A stretch of DNA of 64,000 nt from DASRPD01 sp035646535 (GCA_035646535.1 DASRPD010000105.1:42185-106184); one strand, 5' to 3'; shown: positions 25,012 to 34,956, counted from the first letter of the stretch. Notes: generated by a model not told the origin, from the letters alone. A program made the numbers and translations.

Positions 25012-27014
25012 ACGCGCTCGGCCAGCCGGGCCGCGAGCCGCTCGACGAAGTCGTCGAGCGCGACACCCCGTTCGGGGCGCTCGCTGCCACGTTCGTTCAC
25101 GCCCACGGTTCCGTCGGTGGCGTCGTCGTCGCCGACCACGATCACGTACGGCACCTTCTCGGTCTTGGCGCGACGGACACGCGCCCCGAGCGTGTCCGCG
25201 TGCGCGCCGAGCGTCTCGACGCGATAGCCCTCCGACCCGAGCCGTTCCGCGACCGCCAGCGCGTAGGGCTCGTGCCGATCCGCAACCGGCAACACGCTGA
25301 CCTGCACCGGCGCGAGCCACAACGGGAACGCCCCCGCGTAGTGCTCGAGCAGCACCGCGAAGAACCGCTCGACGGACCCGAAGAGCGCCCGGTGGATCAT
25401 CACCGGGCGGTGGCGTTCGTTGTCGGCGCCGACGTAGTGCAGGTCGAAGCGCTGCGGGAGCTGGAAGTCGAGTTGCAGTGTCGACATCTGCCATGTCCGT
25501 CCGATCGCGTCTCGGGTCTGCACCGAGATCTTCGGGCCGTAGAACGCACCGCCACCCTCGTCCATGACGAGGTCGAGGCCCGCGCGCGTGCCCACCTGCC
25601 GGAGGGCCTCTGTTGCCTCCTCCCACTCCGCGTCGGTGCCCGCCGCTTTGGCTTCCGGCTTGGTCGAGAGCTCGAGGTAGAAATCGTCGAGTCCGTAGTC
25701 ACCCAGGAGGTCGAGCACGAAATCGAGCAGCGACGACAGCTCGGCGGCCATCTGCTCCTTGGTGCAGAAGATGTGCGCGTCGTCCATCGTCAAGCCCCGC
25801 ACGCGGGTGAGGCCGTGCACGACACCGGACTTCTCGTACCGATACACCGTTCCGAACTCGAAGAACCGCAGCGGCAGCTCGCGGTATGAGCGGGTGCGGG
25901 TCTCATAGATCAGGATGTGGAACGGGCAGTTCATCGGCTTGAGGTAGTACTCTGTGCCTCCGTCCAGCTCCATCGGCGGGTACATGCCGTCCGCGAACCA
26001 TTCGAGGTGACCCGACGTCTCGAACAGCTTCGACTTCGCGATGTGTGGCGACGTGACGAACTCGTAGCCCGCGGCCTCGTGGCGGGCGCGCGAATAGTCC
26101 TCCATGACCTTGCGGACGATGCCACCCTTCGGGTGGAACACCGCCAGCCCGGAGCCGATCTCCTCGGGGAACGAGAAGAGGTCCAGCTCGACGCCGAGCT
26201 TGCGGTGGTCGCGCCGTTCCGCCTCTTCGAGTCGATGCAGGTGCTCATCCAGCGCTTGGGACGATTCCCACGCCGTGCCGTAGATCCGCTGCAGCATCGG
26301 GCGCTTCTCGTCGCCCCGCCAGTAGGCACCGGCGACCTTCGTGAGCTTCACCGCGCGCAGCTTGGCGGTCGACGGCACGTGCGGGCCCCGACACAGGTCG
26401 ACGTAGGCGTCGGAGCCGTCCGGTCTGAGGTTGCGGTACACGCCGATGGTGCCCGCGCCGACGAGCTCGGACGAGTCCTCGGTGGCGGTGCCGTCACCGC
26501 CGACCCGGTCGATGATCTCGAGCTTGTAGGGCTGGTCGGCGAACAGCGTCCGGCCGGCGTCGGGGTCCATCTGCTCTCGAATGAACGGCTGATCCTCGGC
26601 CACGATCTCGCCCATGCGCGCCTCGATGCGCTCGAGATCGGCCTCGGTGAAGTGCTGCCCGTCGGCCAGCTCGAAGTCGTAGTAGAAGCCGTCGTCGATC
26701 GCGGGGCCGATCGCGTACTTCGCGTCGGGGAACAGATCGAACACGGCTTGGGCCATGACGTGGGCCGCCGAGTGCCGCAGCACCTCGCGTCCCTCGTCCG
26801 ATTCGGCGGTCACGATCGCGACGGTCGCATCACCCTCGATCGGGCGATGGAGGTCGACAACCTCCCCGTTGACCGTCGCCGCGACGGCGGCCTTCGCCAG
26901 CCGCTTGCCGATCGACGCGGCGACGTCGGCCCCGCTGGATCCCGTCGCGAAGTCTCGCGTCGAGCCGTCGGGCAGCGTGATGGTGATCTCGCCGTTGCCG
27001 GTGCCGTCAGACAT
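25008..27014 (-). CDS. thrS: Threonyl-tRNA synthetase
   Basis: This class II synthetase charges tRNA-Thr. Domains in order: TGS (about 8-65), the editing domain with [20 protein letters not shown], the catalytic core with motif 1 to 3 ([35 protein letters not shown], and [20 protein letters not shown]) and an anticodon-binding domain ([21 protein letters not shown]). ATG 27014 was chosen because [18 protein letters not shown] opens the TGS domain; upstream residues are not conserved. Length is 668. Confidence 0.97.
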   Translation of the reverse strand: MSDGTGNGEITITLPDGSTRDFATGSSGADVAASIGKRLAKAAVAATVNGEVVDLHRPIEGDATVAIVTAESDEGREVLRHSAAHVMAQAVFDLFPDAKYAIGPAIDDGFYYDFELADGQHFTEADLERIEARMGEIVAEDQPFIREQMDPDAGRTLFADQPYKLEIIDRVGGDGTATEDSSELVGAGTIGVYRNLRPDGSDAYVDLCRGPHVPSTAKLRAVKLTKVAGAYWRGDEKRPMLQRIYGTAWESSQALDEHLHRLEEAERRDHRKLGVELDLFSFPEEIGSGLAVFHPKGGIVRKVMEDYSRARHEAAGYEFVTSPHIAKSKLFETSGHLEWFADGMYPPMELDGGTEYYLKPMNCPFHILIYETRTRSYRELPLRFFEFGTVYRYEKSGVVHGLTRVRGLTMDDAHIFCTKEQMAAELSSLLDFVLDLLGDYGLDDFYLELSTKPEAKAAGTDAEWEEATEALRQVGTRAGLDLVMDEGGGAFYGPKISVQTRDAIGRTWQMSTLQLDFQLPQRFDLHYVGADNERHRPVMIHRALFGSVERFFAVLLEHYAGAFPLWLAPVQVSVLPVADRHEPYALAVAERLGSEGYRVETLGAHADTLGARVRRAKTEKVPYVIVVGDDDATDGTVGVNERGSERPERGVALDDFVERLAARLAERV

Positions 27015-27096
27015 CAGCGGGCAGGCTACCGGTCGCCTTGGTCCGGGCAGCGCTCCTTTCACTACATTGCCGGCAACCGACACTCGAGGAGATCTC

Positions 27097-27480
27097 ATGG
27101 CGAAGGAAACAGCGGAGCTCACGATGACGACGGCGCCGGACGCGGTCTGGGCAGTGGTACGCGACTTCCACGGTCTGGACGGCTGGATGCCCGGGATCGA
27201 GTCATCACGTGAGGAAGGTGACGACCGAGTCCTGGCCATGATGGGCATGGAGATCCGCGAGCGCCTCGTGAAGCTGGACGACGACGGCCGTGCGATCACC
27301 TACACCATCGTCGAGGGCGCTCCGGTCGAACGCCACGAGGCCACGATCACCGTCCACGCCGACGGCTCGGGCTCGCGCGTCACCTGGGACGTCGACGCGG
27401 CGCCGGACGAGATGGCCACGCTCATGCAGGGGATGTACCAACAGAGCCTCGAAGCCATGAAGACCCACGTGGGCGGATAG
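27097..27480 (+). CDS. SRPBCC (polyketide cyclase/dehydrase-like) small protein
   Basis: A 127-residue single-domain START-like protein. The typical first strand and helix read [28 protein letters not shown], ending in the long C-terminal helix [21 protein letters not shown] 27097 has GAGGAGA six bases upstream. Such domains bind lipids or other hydrophobic ligands; the ligand is not known. It is divergent from thrS with an 82-bp gap. Confidence 0.85.
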   Translation: MAKETAELTMTTAPDAVWAVVRDFHGLDGWMPGIESSREEGDDRVLAMMGMEIRERLVKLDDDGRAITYTIVEGAPVERHEATITVHADGSGSRVTWDVDAAPDEMATLMQGMYQQSLEAMKTHVGG

Positions 27481-27518
27481 CCGAGGTACTCCCCCGACCC
27501 GCCTACTGGTCCTGGGCC

Positions 27519-28700
27519 TCAGGCGACCGGGGAGCTGAGATCGACGCCGAGCAGATCGGCGAGCTCGGCCAGGACACCGGGGGCCGACGGGTCGGCACCA
27601 CCCGACAGCACCGCGTCGGCGAGCTCACCCAGCGCGGCGATCGCCTTCGGTGCGTCGAGATCCGCGTCCAGGGCGCCCCGGACGCGATCGGCGAACGGCC
27701 GAGGGTCAGGTCCGTCAGGCCGGTCGATCGCGGCCGCGAGACGGTGCAGGAGTGCGCTGCCCTCTTCGATATCGGTGTCGTGCCACTCGAAGCCCGAGCG
27801 GTAGTGGTGCCGCATGAGCGCGAGTCGGATCGCGCGAGGGTCGACTCGTTCGCGTAGGTCGCTCACGAACACGAGGTTGCCGAGTGACTTGCTCATCTTC
27901 TCGCCCTCGTAGCCCACCATCGCCGAGTGCATCCAATGGCGCACGTACGGCTCGCCGGTCACGGCTTCGCTCTGGGCCACCTCGCACTCGTGGTGCGGGA
28001 AGATCAGATCGGTGCCCCCACCGTGGAGATCGAGCGTCGCGCCGTGCTCGCGCATCGCCATGGCCGAGCACTCGATGTGCCAGCCCGGACGCCCGACCCC
28101 GAATGGCGCTCGCCAGGCCGGCTCGTCGGCCAGTGAGGGCTGCCAGAGCACGAAGTCGAGCGGGGCCCGGCGATGGGGATCATCCGGATTGCCGCCCCGG
28201 GCACGAGCCAGCCGCAGCATCTGGTCCTGGGAGTAATGCGACACGTTCCCGAAGTTCGGCGCGGTCGACACGTCGAAGTAGGCCGTGCCGTGAGTCAGGT
28301 ACGCGTGGCCCGAGTCGAGAAGCCGTTCGACGACCGCCACGATCTCCTCGATGGACTCCGTGGCGCGCGGCTCCGCGTAGAGCGGCCGCATGTTCAGGGC
28401 TTCCATGTCCCCGTGGAACCGGTCGATCTCGGCCTCCGCGAGCTCCAGGAAGGGCACACCGAGCTCACGGGCCTTGGGCAGGATCGAGTCGTCGACGTCG
28501 GTGACGTTGCGCACCATCCGCACCTCGTGACCGAGCTCTTCGAGCCGGCGCGTCAACAAGTCGTAGGTGAGATACGTGGCGGCATGGCCGAGGTGGGTCG
28601 AGTCGTACGGCGTGATGCCGCAGACGTACATGCGCACGACAGGCCCAGGCGAGAAGTCGGCCATCTCACGCCGAGCGGTGTCGAAGAGTCGGATCGTCAC
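27519..28700 (-). CDS. mshC: Mycothiol ligase MshC (cysteine:GlcN-Ins ligase)
   Basis: MshC joins cysteine to glucosaminyl-inositol in mycothiol synthesis and is a relative of cysteinyl-tRNA synthetase. The motif YVCGITPYDSTHLGHAATYL is the MshC form; CysS reads CGPTVYD..HIGHAR. KMSKSLGNLV and the zinc-site HIECSAMAMREHG are present. The 393 residues fit MshC, and the C-terminal tRNA-binding part of CysS is missing. It overlaps the F420 oxidoreductase gene (GTGA), linking two actinobacterial cofactor systems. Confidence 0.88.
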   Translation of the reverse strand: MTIRLFDTARREMADFSPGPVVRMYVCGITPYDSTHLGHAATYLTYDLLTRRLEELGHEVRMVRNVTDVDDSILPKARELGVPFLELAEAEIDRFHGDMEALNMRPLYAEPRATESIEEIVAVVERLLDSGHAYLTHGTAYFDVSTAPNFGNVSHYSQDQMLRLARARGGNPDDPHRRAPLDFVLWQPSLADEPAWRAPFGVGRPGWHIECSAMAMREHGATLDLHGGGTDLIFPHHECEVAQSEAVTGEPYVRHWMHSAMVGYEGEKMSKSLGNLVFVSDLRERVDPRAIRLALMRHHYRSGFEWHDTDIEEGSALLHRLAAAIDRPDGPDPRPFADRVRGALDADLDAPKAIAALGELADAVLSGGADPSAPGVLAELADLLGVDLSSPVA

Positions 28701-29368
28701 GAGCGCGTCGGTCCCGCCGAGATCCCGCTCAGGCGGAGACCCGCCTTGCCCTTGTGCCGAATGTTGATGGTCAGCAAGACCGCGGCAAAGGTCTCCATCC
28801 CGACCGCGTTCTCGAGCGAGCCGCCGTCGAACGCCCGGAGGTCGGGGATGTCAGCAATGATCTCCATGAGGATGCGGCGGGCTTCGTCGTCGTCGCCGCA
28901 GGCGACCACGTCACCTTCCATGTTCTCGTCCAGATTCACGAACTCGGCCGCGGGTACGAGATGGAACGCGGTCACGACCCGTGATCGCCACAAGAGCGCC
29001 TGCATCTCCTTGGCGATCGACCCGTGCGGTGGCAACACTGCGTTGAACTCGGAGCCGTTGCGAACCAGGTTGTTCGCCATCGACACGACGATCTTTCCGC
29101 CCAGATCATCGGCGAAGTACTTCGCGGTGGCGAGCGCGGCGTCGGCCTGGACCGCCAGGACGACAACGTCGGCGTCGCAGGCTGCCTGGTTGTTCGCGCC
29201 AGTCAGCCCCGCCACCCGGCTCCCCCATTGGGCCCGAAGCTCGTCGACCACGGCCTCTGCCTTCGCCCGCTCGCGCGAGCCGGCGAGCACGTCGTAACCG
29301 ACATCCGCGAGTCGGGCGGCCAGCCCACGGCCGGCCGGCCCGGTTGCCCCGAGCACTCCGATTCTCAT
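28697..29368 (-). CDS. F420:NADPH oxidoreductase (NpdG/Fno-like)
   Basis: The 223 residues start with the dinucleotide motif MRIGVLGATGPAGRGLA and contain VVVLAVQADAA and KIVVSMANNLV, typical of the F420-dependent NADP reductase family that exchanges hydride between F420 and NADP. ATG 29368 begins the fold exactly; residues further upstream are not conserved. It is co-transcribed with mshC and divergent from an F420-type LLM oxidoreductase 64 bp away, which supports an F420 role. Confidence 0.87.
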   Translation of the reverse strand: MRIGVLGATGPAGRGLAARLADVGYDVLAGSRERAKAEAVVDELRAQWGSRVAGLTGANNQAACDADVVVLAVQADAALATAKYFADDLGGKIVVSMANNLVRNGSEFNAVLPPHGSIAKEMQALLWRSRVVTAFHLVPAAEFVNLDENMEGDVVACGDDDEARRILMEIIADIPDLRAFDGGSLENAVGMETFAAVLLTINIRHKGKAGLRLSGISAGPTRS

Positions 29369-29432
29369 GGGGTGATCCTGACACGCGTCGAGCACCTGCA
29401 AGAACTCCGTCGACCGCATACGCTGACCCGCC

Positions 29433-30306
29433 ATGCTGTCTGGGATCATGTTCGCCAACGCCGCGTTCGGTCGCCCGAGCGACGCCGCCGGGCTCGGCCG
29501 CATCGCCGAGCAGCACGGAATCGAGTCGCTGTGGACGATCGAGCACACCGTCGTACCGGCTGACTATCAGTCGCGCTATCCGTATTCGGCCGACGGGAGG
29601 ATGCCCGGCGGTGAGAACGGCCCGATGCCGGACCCTCTCATCTGGCTCGCGTTCGTCGCCGCGTCGACCGAGCGGCTGCGCCTCGCGACCGGCATCGTGA
29701 TCCTGCCGCAGCGCAACCCCGTGATCCTCGCAAAAGAGGCCGCGACACTCGACGTCTTGTCGAATGGTCGGTTCACCCTCGGAGTCGGCGTCGGGTGGTT
29801 GGCCGAGGAGTTCGCCGCGCTCGGCGTCCCATTCGACGACCGGGGTCGCCGCACCGACGAGTACATCACCGCGCTGCGCTCGCTCTGGCGCGAAGACGAG
29901 CCGACGTTCTCGGGTGAGTTCGCAAGCTTCGAGCGCGCCTTGTCGCACCCCAAGCCGACCCAGCAGATCGACGGCGCGCCCTCCGTGCCGATCGTGATCG
30001 GCGGCCACACGAAGGCCGCCGCTCGACGGGCCGGCCGCATCGGCGACGGCTTCTTTCCCGGCTTGGCCTCCCCGACCAAGCTCGAGGAGCTGATCAACGC
30101 GATGCGGGTCGCGGCCCGCGACGCCGGGCGGTGATCCCGACACAATCGAGATCACCGCGGGCGGCAGACCCGACGTCGAGACGGTCAAACGCCTCGCCGA
30201 CCTCGGCGTCTCCCGGATGGTGATGCCCCCGCCCGGCTTCGATCTCGACACGCTCGACACACAGCTCGCACGGTTCGCGGACACGGTGATCGCTACCGTG
30301 GGCTGA
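29433..30306 (+). pseudogene. LLM-class F420-dependent oxidoreductase, frameshifted near its C-terminus
   Basis: The frame opening at ATG 29433 encodes a luciferase-like F420 oxidoreductase: SLWTIEHTVVPADYQ, LATGIVILPQRNPVILAKEA and GVGVGWLAEEFAALG. It stops at 30134 after AARDAGR. From about 30132 a shifted frame continues the family C-terminus (DPDTIEITAGGRPDVETVKR, LADLGVSRMVMPPPGFDLDT) to a TGA at 30304-30306. Removing one base (T at about 30131) joins the parts into a usual 290-residue protein. The restored stop overlaps the next ATG (TGATG), showing the longer frame was once the coding one. A sequencing or assembly error is possible. Confidence 0.85.
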
Positions 30307-31286
30307 TGGCCCGATACGACACGATCGGCCGCACCTACCGCGCCACCCGCGTCGCCGATCCCCGAATCGAAGCCCAGATCCAACGGGCCTTCGGCGACGC
30401 GGGCACGCTCATCAACGTCGGCGCGGGCACCGGTAGCTACGAACCCACCGATCGGCGCACCGTCGCGGTCGAGCCGTCACCAGTGATGCTTGCCCAGCGA
30501 CCGCCCGGCGCAGCACCAGCCGTACGGGCAACGGCCGAGCACCTGCCGTTTCCCGACGACCACTTCGACGCTGCCGCGGCGCTGCTCACGATCCACCACT
30601 GGACCGATTGGCGCGCCGGCATCGCCGAGCTGCGGCGCGTCGCGCGTCGAATCGTGATCCTCACATGGGACCCGGACCGACCGCCGGCGTTTTGGCTCAC
30701 CGATGACTACCTTCCCGAGGCACTGACCGCGGCACACCAGATCACCGCCCCGTCGCTACCCGAGCTGCGACAGGCGCTCGGCGTCGGTTACTTCGAGGCG
30801 GTTCCCGTGCCTGCGGACTGCGCCGACGGCTTCTTCGCCACGTTCTGGGCCCGGCCGGAGGCCTACCTCGACCCGACGGTCCGGGACGGCATCTCGTGTT
30901 TCGCACTGATCGACCAAGCGCTGGTCGCGGAGCGGATGGACCGCCTCGCCGCCGACCTGTCCTCGGGTGTGTGGGACGCCCGCCACGGTCACCTCCGCGA
31001 CCGCAGCGAGCGTGACCTCGGCTACCGACTCGTCGTCGGCGAGCCCGAACCCATCACGGCCCGTCGCGCGCGGGCGGACATCATCGACCCGGCCGACCGC
31101 CACGACATCACCGACAGGATCGACGCGGCCGAGCCGATCGAGAGCACCGAGCAGAACGAGCCGATGGACCCGAACGACAGCGCCGAGCCAACGGATCCGA
31201 TCGACAGCACCGAACCCTTCGACCCGATCGACAGGAACGAGTCCTCGGACCAGAGCGACCATCGTGAGCTCATGGCCGAACGCTAG
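30306..31286 (+). CDS. SAM-dependent methyltransferase with repetitive acidic tail
   Basis: Residues 1-250 are a class I methyltransferase: the SAM motif VGAGTGSYEP, the acidic VAVEPSPVML and the FDAAAALLTIHHWTDW block are visible. The substrate is unknown. From about residue 268 a low-complexity tail of degenerate hexapeptide-like repeats rich in Asp, Glu, Pro and Thr follows (AEPIESTEQNEPMDPNDSAE and onwards). The ATG overlaps the stop of the ancestral LLM gene, so the two were translationally coupled. It converges on dnaE with a 26-bp gap. Confidence 0.85.
   Translation: MARYDTIGRTYRATRVADPRIEAQIQRAFGDAGTLINVGAGTGSYEPTDRRTVAVEPSPVMLAQRPPGAAPAVRATAEHLPFPDDHFDAAAALLTIHHWTDWRAGIAELRRVARRIVILTWDPDRPPAFWLTDDYLPEALTAAHQITAPSLPELRQALGVGYFEAVPVPADCADGFFATFWARPEAYLDPTVRDGISCFALIDQALVAERMDRLAADLSSGVWDARHGHLRDRSERDLGYRLVVGEPEPITARRARADIIDPADRHDITDRIDAAEPIESTEQNEPMDPNDSAEPTDPIDSTEPFDPIDRNESSDQSDHRELMAER
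31111..31260. repeat. Degenerate tandem repeats coding an acidic tail
   Basis: Imperfect 18-nt units built on a core such as CCGATCGACAGCACCGAA recur through the 3' end of the methyltransferase gene. The period keeps frame and yields repeats of the DP-I/M-DST/N-EP kind. Confidence 0.7.
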
Positions 31287-31312
31287 ACGAGCCTCGCGTT
31301 CCCGGGCCGGAG

Positions 31313-34300
31313 TCAGACAACGCAGTCGGCGCCGAGCAGAACCCGAAGTGCCGCAAAGAGGCCGTTGCGGGCGTCCACGAGGTGCTCGTCACCCAGCCGG
31401 AGCACCGTCGTCTTCTCGGGCGCTTCCAGATGCACGAACACCGGGCTATCTCCGGGGTGCTGTTCCAAGATCGAGCGCAACCGCGCCGCCCGTGACTCAT
31501 CCATCCCGCCGAGCTTCACTCGCAAGCGCACCGGCGGGCCGCCATCGAGCACCAGCTCGGGGCGCGTGACCTCCAACGCGATGATCTTCGGCGTGTCCTC
31601 ACGACCGTCGAGGCGCCCCCGGACGCACACGATCGCGTCCTCGGCGAGGAGCTCCCCGTAGTTCGCCATCGTCTTCGGGAACACCATGACCTCGACCGCC
31701 GCGCCCAGATCCTCGAGCGTGAACGTCGCCATGAGATCGCCCCGCTTGGTGTACTTGCGCGACAACGTGGTGACCACACCACCGCACGTGCGCAGCTCGC
31801 CCTCGCGGACGTCCTTCATCTCGGTGAGCGTGGTGTCGGCGTAACGGCGTAGTGCTCGCTCGGCTCCCATGAGCGGGTGCTCGCTGACGTACAGCCCGAG
31901 CATCTCCTTCTCGAAGGCGAGCCTGTCCTTCTTGGCGAACTCGAGGTCGGGAATGTCGACCCGATCCGCGAATCCACCCGCCTCCTCTTCCGCCGCGGTC
32001 TCACCGAAGAGGCTCATGATCCCGGCCTCACGTTCGCGCCGGCGGGTGACCGCCCGGTCGACGATGCCTTCGAACACCGTGGCCAAGCCCTGGCGCGGGT
32101 GGTCGAGCGAATCGAATCCGCCGGCCTTGATCAACGACTCGATCGTCCGCTTGTTCAACGCGGCCGGATCGACTCGTTCACAGAAGTCGAAGAAATCGGT
32201 GAATGGCCCGCCCTCGTCGCGCGCCGCGACGATGTGAGCCACCACTCCTTCGCCGACGTTGCGTACCGCGGAAAGCCCGAATCGGATCGCCTCGTCACGA
32301 ACGACGAAGTCGCTGTCGGAGGCGTTGACGTCGGGGACGAGGACGTCGATGCCGCGCTGGCGACACTCGTTCAGGAAGACAGCCGTCTGGTCCTTGTTCG
32401 CCTTCACACTCGTCAGCAACGCGGCGAGGTACTCGTGGGGGTGGTTCGCCTTCAGGTAGGCGGTCTGGTACGCGATGTAGCCGTAGGCGAACGAGTGCGA
32501 CTTGCCGAACGAGTAGTCGGCGAACGGCTCGATGATGTCGAAGAACCGCTCACCGAAGTCACGGCCATACCCGGTGCGCTCGCAGCCGTCGACGAACTTC
32601 GACCGCTCCTCGCGGATGAGCTCACGGATCTTCTTGCCGGTGGCCTTGCGAAGGTTGTCAGCCTCTTCCAGGGTGTAGCCGGCGAGCGTCTGTGCGACGC
32701 GCATGAGCTGTTCCTGGTAGATCATCAGCCCGTAGGTGGGGGCGAGGATCTCTTCCAGGTCGTCGTGGTAGTAGGTCACCGGCTTGCGACCGTTCTTGCG
32801 GTCGGCGTAGTCGATGTGCATCTTCTGGGCCATCGGGCCGGGCCGGTACAACGCCACGAGCGCGGCGACGTCTTCGAACGCCGTCGGCGCGAGCCGCTGA
32901 ATGAGCGCGCGCATCGGTGCACCTTCGAGCTGGAACACCCCGATCGTGTCGCCCTTGCGCAACAGCTCGAAGGTGGCGGGGTCGTCCAGCGGCACCTCGT
33001 CGATGTTCGGCCGCCTCCCGGTGCTGCGCTCGACGAGATCCAGGGTGATCTCGATGACATCCAGGTTGCGCAGCCCGAGGAAGTCCATCTTGAGCAGGCC
33101 GAGATCCTCGACGCCGTGCATCTCGTACTGGGTGACGATCGGGGCGTCCTCGAGTGGGGTTCCCGGCTCGGGCTTGCGCTGGATCGGGAGGTACTCGGTG
33201 AGCGGCTCTCGGGTGATCACGACCGCCGCGGCGTGGATGCCGTCCTGGCGGCGGAGCCCCTCGAGCCCCTTGGCCACGTCGATCACCCGTTGCGCGTCCG
33301 GATCCGACCCGTAGAGCTCGCGCAGCTCCACGGCCATCTTGTAGCCGTCGGCGTGGCGCTCGTCTTGTTCGAGGCAGGCGTACAAGGGCGTGTCGCGGCC
33401 CATGACCAGCGGTGGCATCAGCTTGGCGATCTTGTCGCCGAGCGCGTAGGGGTAGTCCAGGACACGCGCCGCGTCGCGCACGGCGGCACGCGCCTTGATC
33501 GTGGAGAACGTGACGATCTGTGCGACGTGGTCTTCGCCGTAGCGCTGCGCGGCGTACTTGATCATCTCGCCGCGGTAGCGAGAGTCGAAGTCCATGTCGA
33601 TGTCGGGCATCTGCTTGCGACCCGGGTTGAGGAAGCGCTCGAACAGCAGGTCGTAGCCGATCGGGTCGATGTCCACGATGCGCAGGCAGTACGCGACGCA
33701 CGACCCGGCGGCGCTGCCCCGCCCCGGCCCGACGCGGATCCCGCGTTGGCGCGCGTAGCGGACCAGATCCCAGACGACGAGGAAATACGCCGAGAAGCCG
33801 ATCTCGGCAATGACGCCGAGCTCGTAGGTGATGCGCTCGCGCACCCGGGGCTCTGGTGAAGGCCCGTAGCGCTCCTTCGCTCCCTCGATGGTCAGCTCCG
33901 CCAGATAGGAGTCCTCGGTGTGGCCCTCGGGCACGGCGAAGGTCGGCAGCGCGTCCTGGTCGAAGGCCAGCTCCACGTCGGTGCGCTCCGCGACCCACAG
34001 AGTGTTGTCGCACGCCTCGGGAATCTCGTCGAACAGCACCCGCATCTCGGCCGCGGACTTCAGGTAATGCTGGTCGCCGCTGAACCGGAAGCGGTTCTCG
34101 TCGTGGATCTTCGCTCCGGTCTGCACACACAGCAGCGCGTCGTGGGATTCGGCGTCGGACTGGTGCGTGTAGTGACTGTCGTTGGTGGCCAGCAGCGGCG
34201 CGCCGAGCGACCGGGCGATCTCGACCAACTTGGGGTTGGTCCACTGCTGGTCGGCGATGCCGTGGTCCTGCACCTCGACGAAGAGATGGTTCCGGCCGAA

Positions 34301-34855
34301 GATGTCCTGCAGGCGACCGGCGGTGGCGAGCGCACCGGCGTCGTCACCACGCAGCAACGCCTGGAGCACCTGGCCGCCGAGACAGCCGGTGGTGGCGATG
34401 ATGCCCTCGTGGTGCTCTTCGAGCAGCTCCCAGTCCACCTTGGGCTTGTGGTAATAGCCCTCGAGGTACGCGCGGCTCGACAGCTGGATCAGGTTCCGAT
34501 AGCCGGTGAGGTTCTCCGCGAGCGCGGTGAGGTGGTAGTAGGCCTTGCGGCCACCCTCGACCTCGCCGCCGGAGTCATCGACTCGGCTACCCCGACGCGC
34601 CGGACGTTCGCCGCGGTGCTCGAACGCCTGGTACAGCTCCGTGCCGATGACCGGCACCAGGCCCGCATCACGCGCCGCGCGGTACATGCCCAGCACGCCG
34701 TACATGTTGCCGTGGTCGGTGATGCCGATCGCGGGCTGTCCGTCGGCCGCGGCCGCCGCGACCACTTCGCCGATCCGCGACGCACCGTCGAGCATGGAGT
34801 ACTCGGTGTGCAGGTGCAGATGGACGAAGGACCGACCCGATGACAAGAGGTCCAT
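31313..34855 (-). CDS. dnaE: DNA polymerase III subunit alpha
   Basis: This is the replicative polymerase catalytic subunit. The 1180 residues match DnaE1. The N-terminal PHP domain has intact metal motifs (HLHLHTEYSMLDG, and GITDHGNMYG), suggesting the PHP-based proofreading known in actinobacterial DnaE1. The polymerase active-site acidic residues lie in MPDIDMDFD. Fingers, the tandem helix-hairpin-helix and the OB-fold (about residues 1000-1080) follow. It is a single gene whose upstream region carries two DnaA-box-like motifs. Confidence 0.97.
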   Translation of the reverse strand: MDLLSSGRSFVHLHLHTEYSMLDGASRIGEVVAAAAADGQPAIGITDHGNMYGVLGMYRAARDAGLVPVIGTELYQAFEHRGERPARRGSRVDDSGGEVEGGRKAYYHLTALAENLTGYRNLIQLSSRAYLEGYYHKPKVDWELLEEHHEGIIATTGCLGGQVLQALLRGDDAGALATAGRLQDIFGRNHLFVEVQDHGIADQQWTNPKLVEIARSLGAPLLATNDSHYTHQSDAESHDALLCVQTGAKIHDENRFRFSGDQHYLKSAAEMRVLFDEIPEACDNTLWVAERTDVELAFDQDALPTFAVPEGHTEDSYLAELTIEGAKERYGPSPEPRVRERITYELGVIAEIGFSAYFLVVWDLVRYARQRGIRVGPGRGSAAGSCVAYCLRIVDIDPIGYDLLFERFLNPGRKQMPDIDMDFDSRYRGEMIKYAAQRYGEDHVAQIVTFSTIKARAAVRDAARVLDYPYALGDKIAKLMPPLVMGRDTPLYACLEQDERHADGYKMAVELRELYGSDPDAQRVIDVAKGLEGLRRQDGIHAAAVVITREPLTEYLPIQRKPEPGTPLEDAPIVTQYEMHGVEDLGLLKMDFLGLRNLDVIEITLDLVERSTGRRPNIDEVPLDDPATFELLRKGDTIGVFQLEGAPMRALIQRLAPTAFEDVAALVALYRPGPMAQKMHIDYADRKNGRKPVTYYHDDLEEILAPTYGLMIYQEQLMRVAQTLAGYTLEEADNLRKATGKKIRELIREERSKFVDGCERTGYGRDFGERFFDIIEPFADYSFGKSHSFAYGYIAYQTAYLKANHPHEYLAALLTSVKANKDQTAVFLNECRQRGIDVLVPDVNASDSDFVVRDEAIRFGLSAVRNVGEGVVAHIVAARDEGGPFTDFFDFCERVDPAALNKRTIESLIKAGGFDSLDHPRQGLATVFEGIVDRAVTRRREREAGIMSLFGETAAEEEAGGFADRVDIPDLEFAKKDRLAFEKEMLGLYVSEHPLMGAERALRRYADTTLTEMKDVREGELRTCGGVVTTLSRKYTKRGDLMATFTLEDLGAAVEVMVFPKTMANYGELLAEDAIVCVRGRLDGREDTPKIIALEVTRPELVLDGGPPVRLRVKLGGMDESRAARLRSILEQHPGDSPVFVHLEAPEKTTVLRLGDEHLVDARNGLFAALRVLLGADCVV

Positions 34856-34891
34856 TCTCTCAAGCGCGTGGGCGAACTACAAGCGTGTCAT

Positions 34892-34926
34892 TCGTCCACA
34901 ACCCCATGCACAAGGCCTGTGGATAA
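34892..34926. promoter_or_regulatory. Inverted pair of DnaA-box-like motifs upstream of dnaE
   Basis: TCGTCCACA at 34892-34900 (plus strand) and a perfect TTATCCACA on the minus strand (34918-34926) face each other across 17 bases. They lie 37-71 bp upstream of the dnaE start. DnaA boxes near replication genes are known in other bacteria; here binding is inferred from sequence only. The two motifs can also pair as a short hairpin. Confidence 0.5.
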
Positions 34927-34956
34927 GAGGAGGCCCGCCGGCCGGTCCCGGCCGGC

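Noticed and set aside
27519..28700. Cysteinyl-tRNA synthetase
   Set aside because: The ITPYDSTHLGHAATYL motif, 393-residue length and missing tRNA-binding C-terminus fit MshC better.
34892..34926. DnaA boxes as a replication origin
   Set aside because: Only two motifs are present, with no dnaA, dnaN or AT-rich unwinding region; regulation of dnaE is the better idea.
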